Source of the DNA: Telmatactis stephensoni
Taxonomy: Eukaryota; Cnidaria; Anthozoa; Actiniaria; Isophelliidae
Length of the DNA: 64,000 nucleotides
Direction of reading: 5' to 3'
Assembly (NCBI GenBank): GCA_029948255.1
Contig: JALIZF010001790.1
Location: forward strand, 62,001 to 126,000
The translations under genes and the position numbers were made by a program. How positions within the stretch are numbered: position 1 is the first letter of the stretch; each line of letters begins with the position of its first letter. The notes beneath the pieces are model-generated. The model did no database searches. It worked only from the letters and a program-made list of their open reading frames with translations, and was not told the DNA's origin. This document shows, piece after piece, positions 23,905 through 36,249 of the stretch.

Positions 23905-25345
23905 CCTGTGTCAAGATTGGAGAGAGTTTTAAATATTTAGGAAGATACTTTGACTTTGAAATGTCTAATGAATCACATAAAGTTGAACTGAGTAGCCTTG
24001 TCGATGATCTGATGACGGAAATTGACGCTAAACCTCTTCATCCCAAGAATAAATTGCTTCTGTATGGTAGATTCGTCTTGTCTAAACTATCGTGGCACTT
24101 CACTGTTGCTGATTTGTCTAAAACATGGGTAACTGATAACATCGATAATGCTATAGCTAAATATGTCTGCAAGTGGTTAGAGCTCCCCATCTCTGGTACC
24201 TTAAGCAATGTCTTCTTACCTCGCAATAAATTTGGTTTAGAGATCTGTCCTCCTTCTGTTAAATTTATTCAGTGTCAAACAGTTCTACGTAGTTCTACAG
24301 TTCTAAGCGTTAAAACAATCACCTAATAAATCAGTGCAACATCTCTGGAAATCGTCAAGCAACCACACCAATGTTCAGTATGATGTCTATAAATCTACCA
24401 AAGATGTCATAAAAGATTTCCATGCTGATCATGAGTATAAACTGCAAAATCATCTTGTCTCTCAAGGGTCCTTTTTTTCTAATGTTCTGAACAACTCTCT
24501 GCTAAAACTTAGCAACATTTGGTCCTTGGCACAATCCAGTTTACCCAAGAATATATTCAATTTTACCATACGCTACATAAATAACACTTTACCAACACGT
24601 AAAAACATGACAAAGTGGGGTTTATCTCCAACCTCTGATTGCTCATTCTGTTTGAAGCCAGAATCTCTCCTCCATGTAATCGCTGGATGTACAACTTACC
24701 TTGATCAGGGTCGTTTCACTTGGAGGCACGACTCCATCCTTCACTTCATTGCTACAACCCTACAAGCTGTTAATGACTCCTCCCTGTACGCTGATATACC
24801 TGGCTTTAAAAGTCCATCAATTTTGACTGGTGATTCTCAACGTCCTGACCTTATACTTTCCACTACTAATGACTGCTTGTATGTGCTTGAACTGACTGTT
24901 GGCTTTGAATCAAACCTCCAGAATAATATAACTAGAAAAAGAACTAAATATAAAGAAACTATTGATAATCTACATCACTATCACAAGAAAGTCATGTTCG
25001 TTAATCTATCTGTCAGTGCACTTGGTGTTTTCGCTAAAGACTCTGATAATTTCTTTACAATGTTAGATGAGTTAAGTTTTGACAGCAAACAACATAAATA
25101 TATAATCAAAACCATCACAAAAATAGCAATTAGGTCATCTTATTATATCTTTTGCTGTAGAAACAAAGCTTGGAATGACCCAGATCTGATGAAGTTCTAG
25201 TCTCATCAAAAAATATATATATTGTATTATAGCCATAGTTAGATATTTGTATAGGATTCAAGTAGCCAATTGTAAATTACCTACATGTAGCGAGATTTGC
25301 AATTGTAGAGTTAGGCGAAAAATGTAATAAAGTTTCCATTATTAT
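23905..25345 (+). pseudogene. Restriction-endonuclease-type LINE, 5'-truncated, frameshifted
   Basis: Two ORFs (23961-24326 and 24334-25200) belong to one protein, broken near 24325. The first part is the domain after the RT (KNKLLLYGRFVLSKLSWHFT, WLELPISGTLSNVFLPRNKF). The second has IRYINNTLPTRKNMTKWG, a CCHC knuckle (CSFCLKPESLLHVIAGC) and RPDLILSTTNDCLYVLELTV, the PD...E endonuclease core. It ends at TAG 25198-25200. The 3' untranslated region ends in AATAAAGTTTCCATTATTATT. This is a family separate from the 17-kb and 19-kb elements. Confidence 0.8.
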
Positions 25346-25996
25346 TTTATCAGTTCAACTGGCAAATCTCTTTTGACAATTAACACGTGAGGCTTTATAC
25401 ATGAGTACCTTTCATTGCAGACTATGTTTGAAAACAATATGAATGTGTTAGCAAAGTATTTCAGAAACCTAGTAATCTCAGTGGGTGAACCTACTGACAC
25501 ACACAGAGGGAATTTGTAAATGTGACTTCCCTTCCCTCTAGAATTTCTAATTCCCTCTGGATCACTCAAGCAATTTTCAAAGACACCTCATATTTAGCAT
25601 GGCTACCAATGTCAAAATTCTTATGGCTTGAGTATTACACTATCAAATGATACAAAGCTTGCAGAGGAGGAAGTTTGTTTACTTTATTATAAACACTCTA
25701 GGAAGGGAGGGGAGGGGAATTTAGTCTTTGAACAATCAGCTACATTATTTTTGCAAAAAGGACCTACAAAGGTTATTGTTTATTGTTGTTTCTGACACAT
25801 GAATATGTACTAGTGTTCATTATTATCATTGTGAAAAATAATAAACAAGTTTGAAGCTAAAAAAAGTCAGTTTGTTGTATTCAACTCTCTGTGTTCTCTA
25901 AGACCTATCAGTTAAAGATGATACACCTATTTCAAAAAGGTTGTCAGAGCTAAGGCGATATAGGAGATAGGTAATTCTAACACCAGCACTGCAACG
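25346..25996. other. Non-coding between LINEs
   Basis: No gene or structured repeat recognised. The 3' end could include 5' remnants of the LINE whose endonuclease is readable from 25997. Confidence 0.4.
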
Positions 25997-26660
25997 GTGT
26001 TTGCAAGTCTGTCAAGCTATGAACTAGGACAGGCATATTCTCAACAAACAATTTTCTGTGTATGGAAGAGGGATTCAGTGATGAAGGCACGACTCAAGAT
26101 GAGCTATGATCCAAGCATGTGTTATCACATGAATTGTGATGTCTTGGGAAACTGCCCTGATGGTCGTGCTTTAACTGATTTTTGTTCAAGCTTTAATTTT
26201 ACACAGTTGGTAAAATTACCTACTATAGAGACACATTATGAAACCACAAATGAAAGTGCTATTTCTTCATGTAATGTGAAACAGTGTGCAATTAGTGATC
26301 ACAATTTAGTTTGTGTGTCAATGAAACTGAAAACGGCAAGGCCGTGATGCTCATATGTAACCACAAGAAGCTATAAACATTATGATACAAACAAGTTTCT
26401 TAAAGATTTGAAAAAAGTTCCATTTCATATGGTTGAGTTTTTCAAAGATTTCAACAATGGAGTATGTGCTTTTAATTGTTTATTCCTGGATGTTCTAAAT
26501 GACCACGCGACAATCAAGCAAATCAAAATAAAGTCAAAGCCTAATCCATATATTACCTCTGGGATTAAACAGCTCATGAAACTACATTGGAATGCGTATC
26601 ATTTCTTTCATCAAGAAGTTAAACGTGAAAGACTGTAGAAGATCCTTATATTCTAGCAAA
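25997..26660 (+). pseudogene. CR1/L2-like LINE, AP-endonuclease end and linker (left part)
   Basis: The frame around 26125-26345 gives CDVLGNCPDGRALTDFCSSF and VKQCAISDHNLVCVSMKLK, the C-terminal part of an AP endonuclease with its SDH motif. The linker follows at 26408-26638 (YITSGIKQLMKLHWNAY). The reading is broken by several stops. The copy is interrupted at 26661 by a Harbinger element and continues at 28986. Confidence 0.78.
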
Positions 26661-26932
26661 TAAGAGCCGGGTCACATTATGCCAAATTTGGGTCGATTTT
26701 TGTTTACACAAATGCTGAAATCTGTCATCACTACAATTTCCCTAATGCAACCTCACTTTCAAGGTCTCTCCAAAACATTTGACATCGGCACGCCGTAGTG
26801 CAGGGGTGCAGCCGCCTGATTCTTCCAAAATTCACATAACAAAAGAAATCACAGCGGGAACTGTCCAGGCTTGTCAATCTAATAGATCACAGAACACCAG
26901 TTAGAAAGAACACCAGAGACCAATTTAAGTTC

Positions 26933-27801
26933 ATGATGGACGGACATGGTTTCTTTAACCCCTACCAACATTATCAATACCCTACTTAAATGCCTGAGGC
27001 AGCTTCTATACAACAGCCAGGTGTCCATTATTATAACTTCCCTGGAAACCTACAACACGGCCCTCATCCGATAAACAGCAGCCAGAACAGCCAGCCTAGC
27101 AGTACACGTACAACAAGCTCGACAACAACAAGTTGAAATGAGTAAAACGATTCGAACGATGCTCCTCAACGAGCCAAAAAACATATGATAAGTGGAGCAA
27201 TGAGAAACAAAAACTTCTCGTCAGTCTGTGGGCGGCCAAGCATGAAGAAATCGAAAGTAAAGATGCTAGGAAAGCTTGGACTGAAATTGCAGAGGAGGTT
27301 GACAAGAAGTTTAATATTCAAAGAACCACAGACAAATACCAGAAAAAGATTAAATATCTAATCGACCGATAAAAGATTGCCAAAGACAGGAACAAAAAAC
27401 AGACTGGAGGTCAGAGAAGACAATCCCCTTTTTTCAACGAGATCGATGAAATACTTGGGAGCCGTGATATCGTAACCATTCGCCACGTGGCTGAAGCAGG
27501 AACGAGCTCGAGCACTTCAGCCTCAACATCTCAATCTTCAGACGTCGAGGATGAAGAAGAAGCAAAACCAGCCGCCGAAGAAAGAGCCGAGAGAAAGTTA
27601 AGTAAAAAGAGGAAGAGAACTGAGGAGAAGGATGATGAGGAGAGGGAAATGTTGCGAGCTTCGTTGGATGGTAAATGAACAACGAAAAAACATGACAACA
27701 TTCATGGACAACTTTACAAAAATGCAGGAAGAGGAAGGGAAAACAATGAACGCTTTAGTACGTGCTTTGACAGGTTTTTTACAAAAGAGTAGCAAGAACT
27801 A
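26933..27801 (+). pseudogene. Harbinger accessory Myb/MADF-like DNA-binding protein, decayed
   Basis: Starts MMDGHGFFNPYQHYQYPT (Gln/Asn/Tyr-rich) and hits a stop at 26987, then another at 27139. The DNA-binding domain is readable from about 27187: KWSNEKQKLLVSLWAAKHEE, ARKAWTEIAEEVDKKFN, then KYQKKIKYLIDR, a trihelix/SANT-type fold. It is followed by FFNEIDEILGSRD, a Ser-rich linker and a Lys/Glu-rich C-terminus. In PIF/Harbinger elements this second protein binds the ends and helps import the transposase. At least four in-frame stops make it inactive. Confidence 0.8.
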
Positions 27802-28102
27802 AATTTTTTGTTTTTACATTTTGCTATATTGTTGCAGTTCGTATTTTGTATCAACTACAATTAAATCATCAGTGAAAAATATTTTCACATTAGAATTTTA
27901 ATCATTCCATAAATTTATGAATCATAATCAATATCATGTGTACATTGATAAAACGTGGAGTTTGTTCAGCTTTTTGGCTGGCGAATTCGAAACAAAAATT
28001 TATCAATATCCCTTTGTAATCTATCAAATAAAGTCCATGATAATAATGAGATATGGATTCTTATGAATAAAATGTCGTAGATCATCGCGTTATGTTTCAT
28101 GT

Positions 28103-28896
28103 TTAGGCTACATAATCCTCCAGAACATCCCTTACATTGTCCCCATTGCCAAGCACATTTGCTGCTGGGTTTTGAAGGCATACATCGTCATCGTCACATT
28201 CATCTTCCCAGTCGTCAGCATTTCTAATACAGATGTTATGTAAAACGGCACATGCCACAGCAATTTTAATAGCAAAATGAATTTTGCTATCCAAACGCTT
28301 CTGTAGAATGCGCCACCGACCTTTCAGAATTCGACTTGTACTTTGGCAGATGACAATTCTTTATTAAAAGCTTTTTCGTCCGGGTTTTGAGTACCTTCAG
28401 GATACGGTTTTATTAACCAAGGAGATCATGGGTAGGCACTGTCCCCAACCAGGTAAGGTCCTATGTGATGACCATTTACATTGACAGTTAGTGCTGTTAG
28501 AATATTTCCTTGCTCTGCTTCATTATATATATTACTCAGTCTACAAACACGGGCATCGTGCGTACTTCCAGGGAATCCGCAAGCAAAATCAATGAATAGT
28601 CGTTTTCCATTGACTACACCTTGTATTATGAAGTCATACTCCTGCTATCTACTAAAGTAATCGGCTGCACTGTCCTCTGGAGCCTTTATAGATATGTGAG
28701 AGCCATCGATTGCCCCAACTATATTTGGTAGGTCGGTCGGGTCATCAAACGTTGCAATAGATGCTTCGATTTCTGCTTGTGTTTCAGGGAATTTTATGTG
28801 ATCATTTCTGATATCATATAAAGATTCCACCACATCCTGCACTCCTGAGACTGAAAATCTCAACCAAAAATTTGACCTTCCGGTAAAATGTACCAA
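28103..28896 (-). pseudogene. Harbinger DDE transposase, decayed and 5'-truncated
   Basis: Readable blocks are LPNIVGAIDGSHISIKAPED (first catalytic Asp region), then FACGFPGSTHDARVCRLS, GPYLVGDSAYP (second Asp region), then a short frameshifted part and VACAVLHNICIRNADDW near the end. These motifs and their order are diagnostic of PIF/Harbinger nucleases. The N-terminal third is missing. Stops after YFSR and SAYP and a shift near 28330 inactivate it. Confidence 0.88.
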
Positions 28897-28985
28897 AGTT
28901 TTGGTACATTTTTTGGCAATAACTTTTTACAAAATTATTTGCCCAGCCAATCTAAAGTTAGAGGTATAATGCGACCCAAGCCTAA

Positions 28986-29985
28986 GTTCAATGATTTCTA
29001 CATAAATGTTAGAAAAATAACAGCTCAAAAGGCCACAGCTCCTGCTAATGAACACAACCTAGACTTTAACGATATGGACTAACATTCAACTCATTTGTCT
29101 GAAAGCAGTAGCTCTAGTTCTAGTTGAGATGGTGGAGTAAAGTTCACATTTCAATCCATCTTAGAGGAGGATCTCGGGAAGATTATCAGAGGTTTACCAT
29201 CCAACAAAGCTCCAGGATACGACAAAATTACAGCAAAGGTTTTGAAAGACAGTTCACCAGTGACTGTTCCAATAATTACAAGCCTTATTAATAGCTCATT
29301 TTCTTCAAATATCTTCCCTCAAGTTTGGAAAACAGCTGAAGTTATTATCTAAAAGTCGGGTGATATTGAAAATCCTGCAAATACACGTCCTGTATCATTA
29401 CTACCTATGGTATCTAAAGTATGCAAAAGATCTGCACACTCTCAACTCACTGAGTTTCTGGATTCAAATGGTATTATACATCATTCACAAAGTGGGAACA
29501 GAAAACTTCATTCTACCGAAATGGCTTTGCTTCACTATACTGATGAATTGTTAAAGAACATGGACGACAAGAAAATATCTGTAATCATTTTGTTGGACAT
29601 GTCAAAAGCGTTTGACAGCATCCGCCATGATTTAATTATGTGCAATCTTCATAAAATAGGTGTTTCAGATACTGCATGCCCTTGGTTTGAAAGTTATTTA
29701 TCGCAACGTAAACAAGCTGTCAAGATTGACGATACTTTATCTGAGCCATTACCTTACCATTACATTACATTAGGACCTGTGTTGTTTACTTTATACGTAA
29801 ATGACCTTCTTTATGTCCCTAAACACTGTAGAGCATTGGGCTATGTGGAGGACACAAAAATTTTCATGGCACTTGCCGTCACTGCTGTTAATCAAGATCT
29901 CAGGGATATATCACGATGGTGTTGCGCACATTCTCTATTAGGGACTTTAAGGATGCATAATAGAACCCCCCTTGCAAACGTGTGA
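28986..29985 (+). pseudogene. CR1/L2-like LINE, reverse transcriptase (right part)
   Basis: This continues the LINE interrupted by the Harbinger element: FNDFYINVRKITAQKA, then FQSILEEDLGKIIRGLPSNKAPGYD (29138 onward), IFPQVWKTAEV, then RT motif A VIILLDMSKAFDSIRHDL and motif B LGPVLFTLYVND. A degraded motif C follows (YVEDTKIF instead of YADDT). The copy is cut off near 29940, where unrelated sequence starts. Single stops (for example 29350) and the mutated motif C make it inactive. Confidence 0.85.
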
Positions 29986-30218
29986 ATTCCTTAAAGGCTA
30001 ATTTGCATATTCCCTGCTAGCAGAGGCTCACACAGACGTTTAAATCACTCGAAAAGTGAGCCTCTGCCGAGCGAGGCCGTTTTCTTTGTTGTGCCGCCGT
30101 CCACAATCATGGATGAAGAAAACGGGTTTTAAATCCGGTTTAAACCGGAAATTAGATGATGCGCATGAGCAAATTGGAAACTCCACTTATTTCGAGCCCA
30201 CGATATCCTTGTAACAAA
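29986..30218. other. 5' flank of the RecQ-like remnant with a 12-bp inverted repeat
   Basis: GCAGAGGCTCAC and GTGAGCCTCTGC form perfect 12-bp arms around about 24 bases (30019-30066). A second foldback (AAATCCGGTTTAAACCGG) lies near 30130. This could be the end of a DNA element that brought the helicase. Confidence 0.45.
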
Positions 30219-31270
30219 ATGGCGTTATCTTTGAGAATAGTTAAAGATAAAAAATTGCCTTTTGTGCCTACCAAATTACAAGAAAAAGCATTAAAATCGT
30301 TCCTGTCAAGAAAAGACACTTTTGTTTGTCTGCCAACTGGATATGGAAAGTCCTATATATACCAGCTGGCGCTAATTACGGCCAAAGAAATGGCAAATAA
30401 ACTCAATCGGGGCACAGAGTCGGGCACAGAACCAGTAATTGTTGTTGTTTCTCCCCTAAATTCCTTGATGTCAGACCAAATAAAGTCCTGTGAGTCACTG
30501 GGTCTAACAGGAGTCAAGTTGGAGAATGTAGGAGATTGGGAAAGTCAAGATGTGGTATTTGTAAACCCGGAAAAACTGGATGAACTTCCGACCAAACAGT
30601 GGTTGTCAGACCTTGGAGATTGGCGTCGTTGTTGCACTGCATCGTTACATGGTAAGAAACACTAATAATTTGAAGTATTGTATACAATATTCAATGTATA
30701 TTTTATATTAAGCTTACTATCAGTAAAAGACTTGCCTGACCAAATTTGATTGATCATGTGCCTTTCAAGATTTCATTCAAGAGGGGACTAAATGTTTACT
30801 ATATTGATTCTTTATATATTCCCTTAGTTTATAATAATGTAATAAGCTTATTTTCCCAGAGTTTTTTGGGGTTCGTGTTGAAGAAGTTGCTTGAACAATT
30901 CTAAAAGGAAAAGAAAATCCTGTATTGTACTGTAAATTATGTACATGTACATGTATGCCCCAATGCATATTTATATCCCAGTTTCATTTATTTTATTTAT
31001 TTATTTTTTTTTTTTTTTGTAGGGGAACTAGCAATCAGCAAGATACACCTTTTAGAGAAGCATATGGAAAAATAGGCAATGTAAGGCCCCAATCTTATGC
31101 TTAACTGCCACAGCAGGGTCAAAAATGAGAAAAAAAATTATAAAGTTATTAATGTTGAAGAACCCAACAGTCTTGAAACTAAGCCCAGAGAAAGCCAACA
31201 TCAAGATCATTGTACAACATGCCAAAAAAGATGACATTGAAAAGACTTTTTCTTGGCTCGTTGAAGAACT
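30219..31270 (+). pseudogene. RecQ-like helicase remnant
   Basis: Exon 1 (30219-30651) starts at AAAATGGCG and ends at CATG|GTAAGAA. It encodes FVPTKLQEKALKSFLSRKDT, then Walker A CLPTGYGKSYIYQLAL and VVVSPLNSLMSDQIKSCESL (motif Ia), as in RecQ family 3'-5' DNA helicases. A later piece (31023-31270) encodes FREAYGKIGN and, after a one-base shift, ILCLTATAGSKMRKKII (motif III) and VQHAKKDDIEKTFSWLVEEL. The exons with the DEAH box are missing from the 370-bp gap, and frameshifts remain. Such RecQ-like genes are often multicopy and repeat-associated in cnidarians. Confidence 0.75.
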
Positions 31271-32374
31271 TGCAACAAGAGTACGCAGAGTACTACTCAG
31301 CCTTCAGACCCACTCAACGTCACCTTCAACGTTACCAAAGGGAAAGATTGCCATCCCCTCGAAGAGAACGTACAGACCGGTACAGAGAGAGGTCACGTAG
31401 CCCTGCCCAAATCGCCTCCCCGTGACATGGGCATACCGAAGAAGTGGTCATTATTCCCTTATCGTTGTCTCAAGGCTTACGCTCAGCCTGAAGATCTTAG
31501 CGACGATTGCAAGTTTTTAGATATCCTAGAGCCATACAACTGCGACTGGTTCTCACGACCAGGTATGGCTCTCAGCATGATGTCCCAGGCAGTGACAGAA
31601 TGCCTACCAGTCGTACAAGCGCATGAGTACACCGTGTTTAACAGCAGCATTACGCAAGACCTGAGTAACATTTTGGATCCCTACCTTGACTCCTTGGGCC
31701 GCCTTAACAACAAAAACCAGGCGGCCGGCGATCATACAGCTGACGATGTGACGTCAGTTATACAAATGGCTCTACACGACAACGAGGTCTTTGATGCCAT
31801 TCTGGATGACTCCATGCATGCGAGCGCAGCCATGCTCACTCTCACCTGTCAACTGAAGGCAGTCAAAACACTGATGAGAAACCCTGACCTGTTTGCGCTC
31901 AAACTTACGAGCAGAGATTTTCCGCGAATTTGCGGAAATGGGAGCTGTAGAAGCGATGCAGAACTGGATCATTGCCAACACCCTACCATTGATCGCTACC
32001 AGAGTGTGTCCCACGAACCTCCTCTCCTGCCTTCAAAGGTACGGGAGAACCTCAACCACTACTCGTCAGCCCACATCTTCGTCCACTGTTACTTCCTCCA
32101 CCAGCACCGTACCACAGCGTGCTAGAGTTATGTCCCCACTGCTCGTGAGCGACTACCAACTCAACATCCACCAAGAACACAACCACCTCCAGTGCATGAA
32201 GAAACTGATACCGAAACCATGGAAGAACAATCAGAAGAAGAACCGGAAGAGGTGGAAGAGGACAAAGACCCTATTGTCCCAGAAACACAACTGGCACAAC
32301 CCAAGTCTCGCCACAAGGCAAAGATTCAGTTCCTGAAAAAAGCAAAGGCGGCCAAGACTGTGAAACTCTCGTGA
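31271..32374 (+). pseudogene. Unrecognised frameshifted gene, Arg/Ser-rich start and acidic-basic end
   Basis: The helicase remnant switches abruptly to EYAEYYSAFRPTQRHLQRYQ and an Arg/Ser-rich stretch (RERSRSP). It then shifts frame into MGIPKKWSLFPYRCLKAYAQ (31427) and LMRNPDLFALKL, then (from 31900, another frame) RAEIFREFAEMGAVEAMQNW. The end is a Ser/Thr-rich linker and an acidic-then-lysine-rich C-terminus (EEQSEEEPEEVEED, KKAKAAKTVKLS, stop 32372-32374). The three frames follow each other smoothly, so this was one protein with at least two or three shifts. Less AT-rich than its surroundings, suggesting a foreign or mobile origin. A gag-like role is possible but unproven. Confidence 0.45.
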
Positions 32375-32539
32375 ACACTATCCACCAAATCATCCACCAA
32401 CAAGGCCTTGTCACGAACAACCACCAATCTGTTCAAAAAACCTCGTGCCGCAAAGCCAAGGAAAACAGGTATCCGTACCCTTTACGAGTATAGTACAGAT
32501 GAAAACTGAGTACACCACATCTGAAACGTTTCACGGCTA

Positions 32540-33490
32540 TAAACGTCTTGCTCGATGACAAAACAAGCACAGTATTGTATCACTGTTGGGATGTGTCACC
32601 CACAGTCATGCAATATTCTGATTGTCTTCTCATCGACGAACATTCAATTTTCAAAGTTTCTGGTTTCCTTTTTTTCTCATGATTTCAGAAAAATTTTAAC
32701 ATGTCACTTTTGTAAACCTGATGCTTATTGACAACACAACATTAGTCTACCATTCACGAGATATGTCACTCAGAATCGTCGAATCTCCTGGTTGTTTCCT
32801 TACCTAGGTTTACAGTTTTCATAGTTTTTCCTTTTCGTCGTTTTTAACAGTCTTGCACGATTTGTTTTTTAACATCTGACCTTTAGCAACCGTGTGCTCG
32901 GTGGGAAGACAGCCACAATAATGAACCATTCCTGGGATGTGTCACCCACACTGATTCATTATTGTCATTGTTTTCTTATGAAGCATCATTTACTTTTCAT
33001 AAGTATACCTTATACCAGTATTTTTAACATATCATCTCGTCAACCTCGTCCTCGGTCAGAAGACAGCCACAGTATTGTACCGCTCTTGGGATGTGTAACC
33101 CACAGTGATTCAATATTCTGGATTTCTTCGTATCGATGATCATTGAATTTTGAAACTTTACCGTTTCCTTTGTTTCTAACGGTTTTCAGAAAAAAATTCA
33201 CATGTCACTTTTGTAAACCTCGTGCTGAGTCACAACACAACGAGATAAGTCTACCATTGATGCGATATGTCACGCACAGTAATCCAATATCCTGGTTCTT
33301 TCCTCATCGAGGTTTATCTAGTTTCCATAGTTTTTTTCCTTTTCGTCGTTACCAACAGTGTTGCACGAGTATTTTTAACATCTGACCTTTGGCAACCTCG
33401 TCCTTGGTGGTAAGGCAGCCACAATAATGTACCGTTCCAGTCATCTGTTACCCACAGTCATTCATTATGCTGATTTTCTTCTTATCAAGG
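32540..33490. repeat. Diverged long-period (about 500 bp) tandem repeat with half-units
   Basis: GGGATGTGTCACCCACA-type blocks recur at about 32585, 32930 and 33086, and as TCTGTTACCCACAGTCATTC at about 33448. Blocks around 32568 and 33068 are most alike, as are those at 32913 and 33420, giving a period near 500 bp with two related half-units. The intervening sequence (for example CACATGTCACTTTTGTAAAC) also repeats at this spacing. ORFs here (32894, 33143, 33427) reflect the repeat, not genes. Confidence 0.65.
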
Positions 33491-35984
33491 ATCATTTACT
33501 TTCGATAAGTATACCTTATAGCACATTCCACAGAAAGGCCAATGCATCGCATGTGCCAGTACTATCCTGTGAGTACCATGTAAACATTACTACCTTTCAT
33601 AGTTGTTTCCTTATCAAAATTCAACATATTCACATTTTCAAAGCGCTTCCCGTATTTTACGAAAACGTACTTCCAACAGAAGTGAACTCTAATTGTCCGA
33701 TAGTCACTTCGACATCAGTTGTACCGAAGTGCATTGTTCTTGTTTCTTTGTGCAATTTCTGTACGCATATATTTTACTTGACGTTTGTAAAGGTTGTTCT
33801 CTATCAGCAAACATCTACAATTCTGCAGTGTCATTTGTATACATTGATCCAGAACGATGCAGTGTTGTCGATGTTTCCTTACCAGAGAACATTTCCTTCA
33901 TGTTATTATACATCGTATATTTCACGAAATCCGAAAGGGTACAATATGTTACTAGTCTTTCACTGGTGTCACGAAAACATCAGTTCTCATGTACTCATTT
34001 GGGTTTCCGTGCTCGTGGACTTCATTTCACCTGCATTTTTCACACGTGGTGTTTGTAAATACCCTCCATAAGTAAACACGTACAGTACTTCAGCTTCGTT
34101 TCGTTAACTTCAATGCACCTTCATCGAACTGCACTTGTTTCCTTACCCAGGAGTTTTCGTTTTAGCATTGTGTAGCAGCACATATATATTCCTTGCTTTC
34201 TTACAGAGTATTATTTCACAAAGTAAACGGATATCTTTATAATCCTATGTCACATTGTTTACACTAATTTTGTTTTTTCAAAGATATCTGATCACTCATG
34301 ATAAAATGTTGCTAGAACGTTCGTTTTTGTTTCATTGCTCATTGTTTCCTTTGAATGTTATTTGACATTAAAATACAACGCATACACAGTTCCACAAAAT
34401 CGTTACCGGGGTTCTCATTCGAGATGGTTGGTTCGACTCCAACAAACAAAGGAACACCGCCTACAACAGTTTCCACATGCACCTTGTTGTTTTAAACTGC
34501 TTCTTTCCACACATAATGTTCTTTCTTCTAGTATGATCCTCCGCTGTGTCATTCCTTCTTCATATAGCACTTTAATCCTATCGCCTCTCTTCGTTAGCGC
34601 GCTGCTACTGAACAACACCTTGTTTAACTATGTCCTTTAACGTAACACACAAGATCTGTGTGTCTCCAGTATTACAGTATTACCCATGCTTTGCATATAT
34701 CACCAGGGGCGTTCCACTAAAGTACAGTTATCACAGACACCCTGATATGTCCATGTAACATGACTACATGCACAAATCAGCTCACGGTCTGTGTTTCTCT
34801 AATACTCCGTTCGTACCAGCTGCTTCTCTCGTCCTACGTCCTGTTCAAGTGCTTCGTTTTTAAGTCCGCCTTCGGTACGTTTATCCAAATTTGATCACCA
34901 AATTTGGAATCATATCAATGTCTTCTCGAAACTTTTTCTCCCGTCGGTATTTTTGGAAAGGGTGGTTCATACGGGTGGGTTTAGCACTTGGCTCATCAAC
35001 CACAATATCGAACGATATAGTTTTTGCACATACTTTGTGGAAAAATTGCCTTGAAATCACACATTAGTATACTATTGAATTATGATCAATTTTCAATTGC
35101 CTTCGTCCGCAGATAATGAACATCGAAACAACAGTATTCCACTCAAATACCCAGCATGTTTAAGCATAACTTTTCGGCACGTGCTTTGATCACTGCTCTG
35201 AAGAAGAAGGTTAGTGCAAACTATTGTTTATGTCATCAAATCATGAAACTAGTTTGCAGTGCTCGGTGCTAGAGTTACATTTATTTCTGAGAATGAAATT
35301 GTAGTTGATGTTTGAGGCTTTAACGGGTCTCAAAAGAGTGGAAAATAGCTCCTTTTTACAAAGAATATAAGACTGACTTACCTGATTCGTCAATGAACCC
35401 TCCAATCCAACAACTGCGCGGCGACAAGGTACCAGAAAGTGTCTTGAATTATAAAATTAACCAGGCGGCATGCACCGATTTTAGGATGGATAGGATGGGC
35501 GGAAGGGAATAAAACAGGGTTCCTCTATATTCAACAAATGAATTTGGTTTAAAAGTTAGGATATCCTGTCTAATATTCTGACATTCGGTCCTGTGTCTGA
35601 AACTTTATTCCTATTTCTGACATTCGGTCCTGACATTTGGACCTTACCATTACATCTAATCTTCCATATAATTTATTCTGGTTTACTTGAACTGCCGGAG
35701 TCCTGAAGCCGGAGCGCAGCTGGTAATGTATTACTGAAGTACTGGGTTGAAGGCTTATGAGGGCTAAAATCGATTCATTTTTTCTTCTCCCCTAGCTCAT
35801 TTTCTGCTCAAACCTGACCAATATTTGTTTAGCATGACCTTCACTTTTTAGCATGAAAAGTTTGGGGATTTGGCAGTCACGTGACCATGAACGTGGTAAT
35901 ACGTCCATGTTCACATACACCAATGGGAAAAAATCCACAATAATTCTATACCGTCACTCCTACTACACATAATTGAACATCACT
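33491..35984. other. Non-coding, no feature recognised
   Basis: T-rich in its first half. The longest ORFs (33427-34071, 33693-34058) are Cys/Phe/Tyr/His-rich translations without domain or splice support. No RNA gene is recognised. Confidence 0.4.
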
Positions 35985-36249
35985 ACAACGGCGTGCAGAA
36001 TGGTTGAGACATTGTGCCCTAAAATTGACGTTCTTTGATATTATACCCACCATGTAAGTCGTGGAACCGCCATATATTCTGAATCCCCCTCCCCCTGACA
36101 CAATGTTGGTTGGGTCAAGTGTTGGACCTATCAGGAATCTCCCCGGCCTACTCAACATTGAGAGAGGGGGGAAGGGGGAGTATAAAACAGGGTTGGCTAA
36201 TTAAGGCCAAAATTGGGACAGTGTCTCAACAGGTTCTGCACGCCGTTGT
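35985..36249 (+). mobile_element. 265-bp MITE (copy A)
   Basis: Terminal inverted repeats ACAACGGCGTGCAGAA and TTCTGCACGCCGTTGT. The interior is nearly identical to copy B at 37626-38406 outside that copy's insertion. No flanking duplication is evident. No coding capacity. Confidence 0.85.

Larger units (their letters stand above)
26664..28982. mobile_element. PIF/Harbinger element inserted in a LINE
   Basis: The ends are imperfect inverted repeats (GGGTCACATTATGCC left, GGTATAATGCGACCC right). Both are flanked by TAA (26661-26663 and 28983-28985), the TWA-type 3-bp duplication typical of PIF/Harbinger. Removing the element and one TAA restores continuous LINE sequence (ILANKFNDFYINVRK). It carries the two genes expected of the superfamily, convergent: a Myb/MADF-like gene on plus and a DDE transposase on minus, both decayed. 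Confidence 0.88.

Noticed and set aside
33427..34071. 214-codon ORF
   Set aside because: Begins inside a tandem repeat, has no recognisable domain and a composition typical of T-rich non-coding DNA.
34400..34450. Possible tRNA (GGTTCGACTCC, a T-loop-like box B)
   Set aside because: No matching acceptor or anticodon stems and no box A at the right distance.
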